Shown here: positions 24,817 to 32,756 of the stretch, one piece after another | How the letters are laid out: each line of letters begins with the position of its first letter | Numbering within the stretch: the stretch's first letter is position 1 | NCBI RefSeq assembly: GCF_026586625.1 | Contig: NZ_JAODIW010000009.1 | Span: 1-64,000, forward strand | Reading direction: 5' to 3' | DNA: 64,000 nucleotides | From: Halobium salinum | GTDB taxonomy: Archaea > Halobacteriota > Halobacteria > Halobacteriales > Haloferacaceae | Notes under the pieces: model-generated | What the model was told of the DNA's origin: nothing | The model's input: the letters and a program-made list of their open reading frames with translations, nothing else | The model's database searches: none | Translations under genes and position numbers: made by a program

Positions 24817-26763
24817 TCAGATCTCCGTGATGCGGCTGTAGTCGTCGTCGAGCGCTTGCGCGTCCTCTGGGAGGAGGGCGACGACGATGTTGGGTGCGTA
24901 GTCCTCGAAGTACTCCACGAGCGCCGCGATACGCGCCGAGTCGATGGCTTCCAGCGAGTCGAGCAGCATGAACGGCACCGTCTCGTACACCTCGTGGGCG
25001 AGGTAGCCGGCGAGGGCGAACACGAGTCCGGTCACCTCCCGTTCGGACTCGCTCAGATGTCGAATCGTGTCCTCGTACGCCGTCCCGTCGTCGCTGGTGC
25101 GGACGACGTGGAGGTCGAAGCGGGTGCGGTCGACGGTCCGGCGGCCCTCGCGGGCCTCCTCCTCGCGGCGTTCTATCCAGATTCGGTCGATGTTCCCGTA
25201 GCCGAGGATGGACAGGATGTCGTCCATGTGGTCGTTGAACCCGTCGATGGCCTCCCGTTCGAGGCGCTCGATGCGGGTGCGGAGCTCCTCGAGCTCCTCG
25301 GCGATTTCGCCGCGGCGTTCGCCCAACCGGTCGGCTTCGGCGTCGAGGGCTTCCAGCTCCTCGAGCTCCTCCTTTACCTCCGCCAGCTGGCCGGTGAGTC
25401 GACCGATATCGAACTGGAGGCTGTTGGCTTCGCGGTGACGTTCGAGGGTCTCGTCGTGGTCGTCGGCGTCCAGTTCGCCGACCTCGTCTTCGAGTTCGCC
25501 GATGGCGGTCTCGAGCTCCTCGACCTCGGCCTCGTGGCGCTCCAGTGCGGCCTCGCGCTCTTCGACCTCGGACTCGAGGGCGTCGACGCGCGATTCGAGA
25601 TTCTCGCGACGCTCGCGCTGTTCTTTGAGCTCGCGGCGCTCGTCGGTCGCCGCCGAGAGCTGGTCGTCGATATCGGAACGGTCCCGTCGCTTCTCGCGCG
25701 CGAGCGCGCGAAGTCGATCGAGAAACGACTCGATGCGCGAGCGGTCGACCTCGGAGCCACAGGTCCAGCAGACGGTGTTCGACTCGCCGACCAGCTGGTC
25801 CGTCACTGTCCCGCCGTCGGAGGCGGGCTCGTCTTCGGCGAGCAGGTCGGCCAACTCGTCGTCGCCGGCGAGGGCGTCCTCGTTGAACTGGACGAGCGTC
25901 TGGAGCTTGTTCACCACGGCGTCACAGCGCCGGCGGCGCTCGCGGAGCTCCGAAATCTCGCGGTCGAGGGCGTCGATTCGGTCGTCGGGGGCGTCGGGGA
26001 GCGATTCGAGTTCCGTGCGTCGTCGGTTCAGCTCCGCGCGTGCGGTCTCGAGACTGTCACGTTCGGTCTCGACGTGCTCCTGGACGCGCTTGAGTGCGGA
26101 CCGGCGTTCGTTGAGCGCGTCGAGAGACTCCTCGACGGCTTCGGCGCGCTCCTGGCTCCCGGCGGCGTCGGAGCGTTCGATGGCCGCCTCGACCTCCGCC
26201 AACTCGGCACGTTTCTCCTCGAGACGCGTCTCGACGTCGCTCCGGCGGCGTTCGAGCGCGGGAAGCCGGTCGCGCTCCGCCTCGATCTCCTCGAGACGCT
26301 CGTCGACCGAGCGTCGCTCGGCCCGGAGTAACTCTATCTCGGCGTTGATTTCGGAGGTGTCCACCGGACGCATGATGAGCTCGCGGAGGTTCTCCTCGCG
26401 AGCGACACCCCGCCGCGCCTCGTTCGACTCGAGCAGGAACGCGAACAGGTCGGCGAGCTCCGGGTCGTCGAGGTACGGGTCGCCGTCGAAGGCGACACCG
26501 TCCGGCGTCCGTCGGAGCCGACGGGTGTAGCGCTCCCCGTCCAGCCGGAGTTCGACGCTCCCCTCCTCCGCGTCACCTTTGAGCGAGGCGTTCTCGCTCC
26601 CGACTGCGGCCATGATGGACTGGAGAAACGAGGTCCGATTGGTGGCGTTCCGGCCGGCGAGCACCGTCACGCCGGGCGTGAGCGAGACGGTGGTGTCGTC
26701 GATTCCGCCGATTTTCCGGGCGGATATCTCGATTCCACCCGCCGACGGTCGGTCAGTCGACAT
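24817..26763 (-). CDS. Archaea-specific SMC-related protein (ASRP)
   Basis: 648 residues. N-terminal ATPase head with a strongly altered P-loop AGRNATNRTSFLQS, long coiled coils (about 130-310 and 350-520), a central CWTCG pair like the zinc hook of Rad50, and a C-terminal head with LSESEREVTGLVF (signature) and FMLLDSLEAID (Walker B-like). These features match the haloarchaeal SMC-related group that sits beside rdfA. The ATG has GGGAAGGTG just upstream. It is the second gene of an operon with rdfA, 51 bases apart. The altered P-loop lacks the usual Lys, so ATP use may differ from true SMC proteins. Likely role with RdfA in cell-shape control. Confidence 0.88.
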   Translation of the reverse strand: MSTDRPSAGGIEISARKIGGIDDTTVSLTPGVTVLAGRNATNRTSFLQSIMAAVGSENASLKGDAEEGSVELRLDGERYTRRLRRTPDGVAFDGDPYLDDPELADLFAFLLESNEARRGVAREENLRELIMRPVDTSEINAEIELLRAERRSVDERLEEIEAERDRLPALERRRSDVETRLEEKRAELAEVEAAIERSDAAGSQERAEAVEESLDALNERRSALKRVQEHVETERDSLETARAELNRRRTELESLPDAPDDRIDALDREISELRERRRRCDAVVNKLQTLVQFNEDALAGDDELADLLAEDEPASDGGTVTDQLVGESNTVCWTCGSEVDRSRIESFLDRLRALAREKRRDRSDIDDQLSAATDERRELKEQRERRENLESRVDALESEVEEREAALERHEAEVEELETAIGELEDEVGELDADDHDETLERHREANSLQFDIGRLTGQLAEVKEELEELEALDAEADRLGERRGEIAEELEELRTRIERLEREAIDGFNDHMDDILSILGYGNIDRIWIERREEEAREGRRTVDRTRFDLHVVRTSDDGTAYEDTIRHLSESEREVTGLVFALAGYLAHEVYETVPFMLLDSLEAIDSARIAALVEYFEDYAPNIVVALLPEDAQALDDDYSRITEI

Positions 26764-26814
26764 CACCTTCCCTTGTGGACGGTCGGCGTATAAGTGTTGC
26801 AGTCGTCGGCCGTC

Positions 26815-27456
26815 TCAGTCCCGCTGACAGTCACATCCCCCTGCCTCGAAGAGGCTCCCGATCTCGTGGAACCGACCGCACTCCTCGCAGGCGACGCGCA
26901 CGTCGACGTACACGTCGAACTCCTCGAGGTCGAGGGCGCCGTTGTCGCGGAGTCGCTCGAGGGTTCCGGCGGTCACCGTCTCGGTCCGGTTGCGGAGCGC
27001 GTACACCGTCGACGACCCGCGCTCGACGGTCGCCCCCTCGCCGGGGTCGTGACTCACGTCGAGACACTCGCGGAGGTGGGTGTGGATGGACTGGTGGGAG
27101 ACGAAGTCACGCTCCACCCGCTCGACGTCGACGCCGTCGCGCTCGAGTCGCTTTCGGGCCTCGACCCGAGCGGCCTCGCTCGTCCCGTCGCCCGAGAGGA
27201 GGTCGTACAGGTTCTCGACCTCGCCGTGGAGCGTCTCGACGCCGGCGGCCCGAAGCGCGGCCTCGAGTACGCGTCTGTTGAGGTAGCGTTCGAGCTTCCG
27301 GAGGCTGTGCTTCTCCGTTCCCTCGCCCTGCCAGCGCGTCCGGAGCTCCCGGTCGACGTCGACGAGGTCGTATCGGTCGGCCACACGACCGACCTTGCAG
27401 TCGCAGGCGGCCCCGTTCGTGGCTCCGGCCGTCCCTGCGTGGTCTGCACCGTTCAT
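26815..27456 (-). CDS. rdfA: Rod-determining factor RdfA
   Basis: 213 residues from MNGADHAG. It matches the haloarchaeal RdfA family: early KVGRVADRYDL and the region HSLRKLERYLNRRVLEAAL, then GEVENLYDLL, DGVDVERVERDF, and a C-terminal zinc-like site with CEECG and GGCDC. RdfA was described in Haloferax volcanii as needed to form rod cells. The start is supported by AAGGAG five bases upstream and a TATA-like TACTTATTAC about 28 bases upstream. It is followed by the ASRP gene, the conserved neighbour, so the two probably work together. The mechanism is unknown. Confidence 0.88.
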   Translation of the reverse strand: MNGADHAGTAGATNGAACDCKVGRVADRYDLVDVDRELRTRWQGEGTEKHSLRKLERYLNRRVLEAALRAAGVETLHGEVENLYDLLSGDGTSEAARVEARKRLERDGVDVERVERDFVSHQSIHTHLRECLDVSHDPGEGATVERGSSTVYALRNRTETVTAGTLERLRDNGALDLEEFDVYVDVRVACEECGRFHEIGSLFEAGGCDCQRD

Positions 27457-27730
27457 CGTCTCCTTCCAAGGCGGTGTCTGTAATAAGTACTTCACCCGTA
27501 TCCCGGCGAGTTTACAACAGTATCGGTGTAAATTCCACCACAGCCACGCGTACTCACGCCCTACCGGCCGGAAATAGGTCCCTGTGGTTGAATATACGCG
27601 CCATTGACCGATTTAAACAGCCGTCTAAACCCTCGGCCGACCGTTTCACTCCGGGGAAATTTCGTAGTTTCAGTGGGACGGACCCGTCTGACTATAACAT
27701 CTTCCCGACTATATACCGGTCTGAAGCACG

Positions 27731-28012
27731 ATGTTCGGACTTACCGGATTCCAGCGCGACCTGCTGTACGTAATCGCCGGCGCCGACCGCCCGTCGGGAC
27801 AGACAATCAAGTCGGAGCTCGAAGGCGACCTCGGCGACGAGATCAACCACGGCCGACTCTACCCGAACCTCGACACGCTCGTCGACAGGGGGTTCGTCGA
27901 GAAGGGGACGATCGACCGGCGGACGAACTACTACGCCATCACCGACTCGGGCGAGGAACTCCTCCACGAGCGTCGCGAGTGGGAGGACGCCCGCCTCGAC
28001 GGTGGGTTCTGA
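27731..28012 (+). CDS. PadR-family transcription regulator
   Basis: 93 residues, a single winged-helix domain: FQRDLLYVIAGADRPSGQTIKSELE, then HGRLYPNLDTLVDRGFVEK and ITDSGEELL, the standard PadR pattern in haloarchaea. Length is typical for the minimal family. Its own upstream region has the direct repeat GACTATA at 27689 and 27707 overlapping the TATA region, which could be an operator. The target genes are not evident; it is divergent from the rdfA operon. Confidence 0.9.
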   Translation: MFGLTGFQRDLLYVIAGADRPSGQTIKSELEGDLGDEINHGRLYPNLDTLVDRGFVEKGTIDRRTNYYAITDSGEELLHERREWEDARLDGGF

Positions 28013-28798
28013 CCGCCCGATTTCGTCCACCGACGCACGAGCGCCGCGACCTGCTTCTGTAGCCGATACTGGGTCCGCTGCTCTCGCGTACGTGGCGAGC
28101 CCGGTCCAAACTGTGTGGGGAGAACTACTACCACCGCTCCGGGTTAGGGTCGCCGTTCGACGACACCGACTCGGGACGTGAGCTCCGGTAACCTCCCGAG
28201 CGCCGCCCCACCCGACCACTGTTGCACGCGCTCGCGTGCGCCGGCGCGAGCGATGATGTCCCTCCGGCCGGAGGTGTTCCTTCCTCGACCTCCCCCGACC
28301 GGGAGTGTTCTCCTCGACCGGGCGTGTCTCACCGTCCCGACCGGCCGCGTCGTCGCGGGCGACGGACCCGCCACCGAAGGTCGACGCCGGGTCTGGGTCT
28401 CGCCGCGTCGGCGTAGACGGTCAGCCGGTAGCTCGACGCCGCCGTCGGCGGCGTCGCATGCGGTCTACGCCCGCCTCTCAGGCCGGCGACGGCGGTCGGG
28501 CTCGGGACGTCTCTGCGTCCTGTACAGCCCTCCCTACGGGGGGAGTACGCACCGCGTGCGGAAATCAGGCAGTCGATACCAACCGTTTCGCAACGGTTGA
28601 AACTCACGCGACGGATTTTTTCATTTTCTGCATCTGATAAGTGCGTTTATAGTCTCGGCAGACGCTCAGGTTAATTGGTGTGTCAGCTGTGCCAAGTAAG
28701 AGTACTACGTCGCGAGAGCGACAGAACGCAGAATCGGTGGTCGTCGTGAAGTTTGATACCCAGGCTCGTGGTGGGGCCGTCGACGGAGGGTCCGCGTA
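28013..28798. other. Long intergenic stretch, no supported gene
   Basis: Nearly 800 bases without a convincing frame; the open ones are Arg/Pro-rich. The one notable feature is a perfect inverted repeat GACGCCGCC-GTC-GGCGGCGTC at 28435-28455. From about 28600 the sequence turns AT-richer (TTTTTTCATTTTCTGCATC), probably promoter sequence for the next plus-strand gene or a terminator. Confidence 0.5.
28435..28455. repeat. Perfect 9-bp inverted repeat
   Basis: Stem GACGCCGCC / GGCGGCGTC with a 3-base loop. It could be a hairpin terminator or a leftover of an element; no gene depends on it clearly. Confidence 0.5.
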
Positions 28799-29374
28799 AT
28801 GGCGGTCTCGCAGGTCGCGCAGGAGAGCGAGAGCCCGCTGCAGGCGGAACAGGAGTCGGAGCCGGAGGAGATGGAGCTCTCGAAGGACGAGATCTTCTAC
28901 CTCCTGAAGAACCGCCGCCGTCGCGACATCGTGCGCTACCTGATGGACAACGACGGGACGGCGACGCTCTCGGAGCTCGCAGAGCACATCGCCGCGTGGG
29001 AGAACGACATCGAGGTGCAGGCGCTCAACTCGGGGCAGCGAAAGCGCGTGTACGTCGCGCTCTACCAGACCCACCTCCCGAAGCTCGCGGAGAACGGGAT
29101 CATCGAGTACGAGCGCAACCGCGGTGACGTCGAACTGACCGAGAACGCGGAGCTCCTCAAGACGTACCTCGAGGACGACGAGTCGGAGCGCGACCCGTGG
29201 AGCAAGCGCTACGCGGCCCTGAGCGTGACCGGCGCGCTCTCGATCGGCCTGTTGACCGTCGGCGGCGTTTCGCTCGGCGTCAGCATGACGCAGTTCACGG
29301 TGCTGCTCACGGCGGCGTTCCTCGTGGCGTCCCTCGCACACACGTACGAGGCCCGCCTCGGTCTCGACCGGTAG
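28799..29374 (+). CDS. Winged-helix protein with C-terminal membrane segments (DUF7344-like)
   Basis: 191 residues. After an acidic N-terminus, a winged-helix domain spans about 27-125: LSKDEIFYLLKNRRRRDIVRYL, then LSELAEHIAAWEN and YVALYQTHLPKLAENGIIEY. This is the haloarchaeal pattern annotated DUF7344, usually a DNA-binding module. Two hydrophobic segments (about 140-160 and 163-182) follow, so this regulator is probably membrane-tethered. The target is unknown. The ATG is chosen at the first Met of the conserved frame. Confidence 0.85.
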   Translation: MAVSQVAQESESPLQAEQESEPEEMELSKDEIFYLLKNRRRRDIVRYLMDNDGTATLSELAEHIAAWENDIEVQALNSGQRKRVYVALYQTHLPKLAENGIIEYERNRGDVELTENAELLKTYLEDDESERDPWSKRYAALSVTGALSIGLLTVGGVSLGVSMTQFTVLLTAAFLVASLAHTYEARLGLDR

Positions 29375-30076
29375 AACTGGTCGAGCTTCGTTTCCTTCCC
29401 AACTTTCGAAACGTTCCACAGGATTCATAGGGGACGGACTCATACGCCGTAATAGGCTCCGCGCAATAGCCGTACCAGTTCGCGTGCCAGCAAACTGAGA
29501 CCGCGATTGCGGGAGCCTAAACCCCCCTCCCACCGTGCTTCCTTCCGGAGTACCTTCGCCCGACGAGTGTCGACCGTCGCGTGTCGAGTGCGAGCCACCC
29601 GGACGACGGACGCTCTCCAACCGTCAGACGGTGTGGTGAGTTCGCTCTCGTCCGCACCTCACTCGTCTCGCGTCCCTTCTCTGCGACCCCACTCGTCTCG
29701 CATCCCTCCCCTGTGACCCCACTCGTCCCGCATTCCTCCTCTGTGACCCCATTCGTCCCGTCGCGCCCGCCGTCCGGTCTCGGCCCGGGTTCGAGGCCGT
29801 CGCTCGGCCCGGTACGCCCGCCGGACGAGGTTCGACCGGGGACAATCGGGTGGTAGGCCCTTCTTGCAGGCCGCAACCCGGTGCTAACTCTGCAACGGTC
29901 GGGGGGTAGGAGTCGGTGTCTCCCTCACAGGGGATGGATTACAATGCCGATAGGTCGTCTCTACGTCGATGTTCGAGCGGTACCGGACGACCTATGAACG
30001 ACGAACGAACTTACCACGGAACGACGAACGGATCGCAGGTGCCCATCCGCGGTCGCGGTACGGACGGTGAGCGCTG
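29375..30076. other. Intergenic region upstream of glmS with tandem repeat
   Basis: Seven hundred bases containing a pyrimidine-rich tract after the winged-helix gene, the 30-bp repeat described separately, and about 130 bases before glmS a GATTACAATGCC that resembles the ATAACAATGC element with one change. No gene is supported. Confidence 0.5.
29658..29760. repeat. 30-bp tandem repeat, 3.4 units
   Basis: The block CCACTCGTCYCGCAT.. recurs with exact 30-base spacing, with ACTCGTCTCG or its variant at 29661, 29691, 29721 and 29751. It is C/T-rich on the plus strand. Frames through it are open on both strands because 30 is a multiple of three, but neither looks like a real protein. Confidence 0.8.
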
Positions 30077-31894
30077 ATGTGCGGCATCATCGCGCGTATC
30101 GGTGACGGCGACGGCGTGGCCGAGCTGCTCGACGCGCTCGCCAACCTCGAATACCGCGGCTACGACTCAGCGGGCATCGCGGTGAAGGGGAGCGGCGCGT
30201 GCCGCCCGACCATCGCGAAGCGCGAGGGGGAGATTGCGAACCTCCGAGCCATCCTCGGCGACGGGGTCAGCGGCTCCATCGGCATCGGTCACACGCGCTG
30301 GTCGACCCACGGGGCGCCGTCGGACGCGAACGCCCACCCGCACGCGGACTGCACGGGTGAGGTCGCGGTCGTCCACAACGGCATCATCGAGAACTACGAG
30401 ACCCTCCGCACGGAGCTCGAGTCTCGCGGGCACGCCTTCGAGAGCGAGACCGACACCGAGGTCGTCCCGCACCTCGTCGAGGAGTACCGCGAGGCCGGCT
30501 ACGGCGCCGAAGCGTCCTTCCGACACGCCATCGCCGACCTCGAGGGGAGCTACGCCATCGCGATGATCGTCGAGGGCGAGGACGAGATTTACGCGACCCG
30601 CTCGGGGTCGCCCCTCGTGCTCGGCATCGACGCCGGGCGCTACTACCTCGCGAGCGACGTCCCCGCCTTCCTCGAGTTCACCGACGAGGTCGTCTACCTC
30701 GAGGACGGGCAGGTGGTCGTCGTCCGCGAGGACGGCTTCGAGGTCTCCGACGTCGACGGCAACGCGCTCCAGCCGACGGTCGAGACCGTCGAGTGGGACG
30801 CGGAGGACGCCGGCAAGGGCCGGTACAACCACTACATGCTGAAGGAGATCAACGAACAGCCCGAGGCGCTCCGCCAGACGCTCAACGGGCGCGTCGACCT
30901 CGAGAACGAGCGCGTCGAACTCGAGGAGTTCCCCGAGGGAGCCTTCGAGGGCGTCGACGAGGTCCACTTCGTCGCCTGTGGTACCTCTTACCACGCCGCG
31001 GTCTACGCGCGCCAGCTGTTCCACGACCGGGGCATCCCGGCGCAGGCGTTCTTCGCGAGCGAGTACGCGACCATCAACCCGCCGCTGGGCGAGAACACCC
31101 TCACCGTCGCGGTGACGCAGTCCGGCGAGACCGCCGACACCCTCTCCGCGCTCCGGCGCGCGGCGGGTAAGGGCGGGCGCACGCTCGCGGTGACGAACGT
31201 CGTCGGCTCGACGGCCGCCCGCGAGGCCGACGACGCGCTGTTCATCCGCGCCGGCCCGGAAATCGGCGTCGCAGCCACCAAGACGTTCTCCTCGCAGGTC
31301 GTCTCGCTCGCGATGCTGGCGGAGCGGATGGCCGAGGACCGCGGCGCCGAGCCTCGGGCCGACGCCGCCCGCTACCTGCAGGCGCTGTCGGACCTGCCGG
31401 ACGCCATCGAGCAGGTGCTCGGTGACACCTCCGCCGAGCGCGTCGCGAGTGCGTACGCCGACAGTCTCAGTCACTTCTTCATCGGCCGCGGCACCGGTCA
31501 CGCCGTGGCCCTCGAAGGCGCGCTGAAGTTCAAGGAGATCACCTACGAGCACGCCGAGGCGTTCGCCGCCGGCGAGCTGAAACACGGCCCGCTCGCGCTC
31601 GTCACGAGCGAGACGCCCGTGTTCGCCGTGCTATCGGGTGACTACGACGAGAAGACCTACGGCAACATGGAGGAGGTCAAGTCCCGCGGAGCGCCCGTCA
31701 TCGCGCTCACCGACGCCCCCGAGTCGGTCAGCCGCGTCACCGACGACGTCATCACGATGCCGGAGACCCACGAGGACCTCAAGAGCCTCCTCGCCAACGT
31801 CCAGCTCCAGCTCCTGAGCTACCACGCCGCCTCCCTCCGGGGACGCGCCATCGACAAGCCGCGCAACCTCGCAAAGAGCGTCACCGTCGAGTAG
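30077..31894 (+). CDS. glmS: Glutamine--fructose-6-phosphate aminotransferase (isomerizing)
   Basis: 605 residues, full length. It makes glucosamine-6-phosphate from fructose-6-phosphate and glutamine, the entry to UDP-GlcNAc. The class II glutaminase domain starts with Cys2 (MCGIIARIG) and includes HTRWSTHG and HNGIIENY. Two SIS domains follow (about 280-420 and 450-590), with CGTSYHA, TQSGETADT and the C-terminal KSVTVE. The start is fixed by Cys2, which must be exposed after Met removal. It probably feeds amino-sugar supply for the glycan island that follows. Confidence 0.97.
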   Translation: MCGIIARIGDGDGVAELLDALANLEYRGYDSAGIAVKGSGACRPTIAKREGEIANLRAILGDGVSGSIGIGHTRWSTHGAPSDANAHPHADCTGEVAVVHNGIIENYETLRTELESRGHAFESETDTEVVPHLVEEYREAGYGAEASFRHAIADLEGSYAIAMIVEGEDEIYATRSGSPLVLGIDAGRYYLASDVPAFLEFTDEVVYLEDGQVVVVREDGFEVSDVDGNALQPTVETVEWDAEDAGKGRYNHYMLKEINEQPEALRQTLNGRVDLENERVELEEFPEGAFEGVDEVHFVACGTSYHAAVYARQLFHDRGIPAQAFFASEYATINPPLGENTLTVAVTQSGETADTLSALRRAAGKGGRTLAVTNVVGSTAAREADDALFIRAGPEIGVAATKTFSSQVVSLAMLAERMAEDRGAEPRADAARYLQALSDLPDAIEQVLGDTSAERVASAYADSLSHFFIGRGTGHAVALEGALKFKEITYEHAEAFAAGELKHGPLALVTSETPVFAVLSGDYDEKTYGNMEEVKSRGAPVIALTDAPESVSRVTDDVITMPETHEDLKSLLANVQLQLLSYHAASLRGRAIDKPRNLAKSVTVE

Positions 31895-32756
31895 GCACGT
31901 TCTCGGCACGGTCGTCCACACCACCTTTTCTCCCGTTTTCGCGTCGGCGAGCGCCGACTCCGGCCCCACCGGGACCGTCGTCTCGCCCTCGCTCCGCCCT
32001 CTCCGCCGACCGGCTTCGGTCGCGGGGCCTCTCGTAGCGATTCACACGGATGCGGTCGTCGACGACGACGTCGACCGTCGCTGCCGGCGGCCGTTGGGCC
32101 CACCTGCCGGCTCCCGGCGACCGCCCGACCGTGACCGCCCGCACCGGGAAGCGCCCCTCGGCTCCGGTCCGCCCGGTGTTCCCGGCCGAACCCCGGGCGA
32201 CCGGCCGCCGGGGGAGCAGTCACCCGTCGCACGAGACGACTCCCGTCGCCCGGTGCGGGGCGACGCTCCGTCCCCGGCACGGGTTAGACACCCCGGGCGC
32301 ACACTCGGCTCGTCGTCTCCGAAGGCACGAGGAGCCCCTCGACCACGGCTCGGTCGGCGGACGACCGGCGTCGACACGTCGGCCGCCGGCAGCCTCAGCC
32401 ACTGACCGCCACCCCCCCGGCACTCACCCCTCTCACTGGCTCGGGTGGAGACGACAGCCACGGAGCGAGACCAGTCGCATCGTCGGCGGATGCGTTGTCA
32501 GCGACGCGCAGCTTCGGTCTGGTGGTGTGACGACGAAGACTGCCTGCACGTGTCGAATCAGCCCACACTCCCGGTGAGCTGTCGAACGCCTTCGAGCGAA
32601 CACTGTGGAGGCACACCTGACGGGAGGAGAGACGAACACGCAGTCGGAACGAAGGGTGGCCGATAGTCGACGGGGTGAACGTGTCGACCCCTGGACGCGA
32701 ACGGTCCTCGGCGAGTCGGGCGTCCACATCCGTCGACGGCTCGCGCCCGACTGCGC
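31895..32756. other. Convergent intergenic region, nothing recognised
   Basis: Some 860 bases between glmS and the end of the convergent CARDB-repeat gene. A T-rich stretch (CACCACCTTTTCTCCCGTTTTCG) directly after glmS may terminate it. Frames are Arg/Pro-rich and unsupported. Confidence 0.5.
31918..31942 (+). terminator. T-rich terminator-like tract after glmS
   Basis: Two short T runs (CCTTTTCTCC and CGTTTTCG) about 25-45 bases after the stop codon, of the type that ends transcription in archaea. Confidence 0.4.

Noticed and set aside
28178-28637. Overlapping plus-strand frames in the gap before the winged-helix gene
   Set aside because: Arg/Pro/Ser-rich composition, no start signals, and no family recognised.
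29517-29876. Open frames on both strands through the 30-bp repeat
   Set aside because: The frames are open only because the period is a multiple of three; no start signals and low-complexity products.
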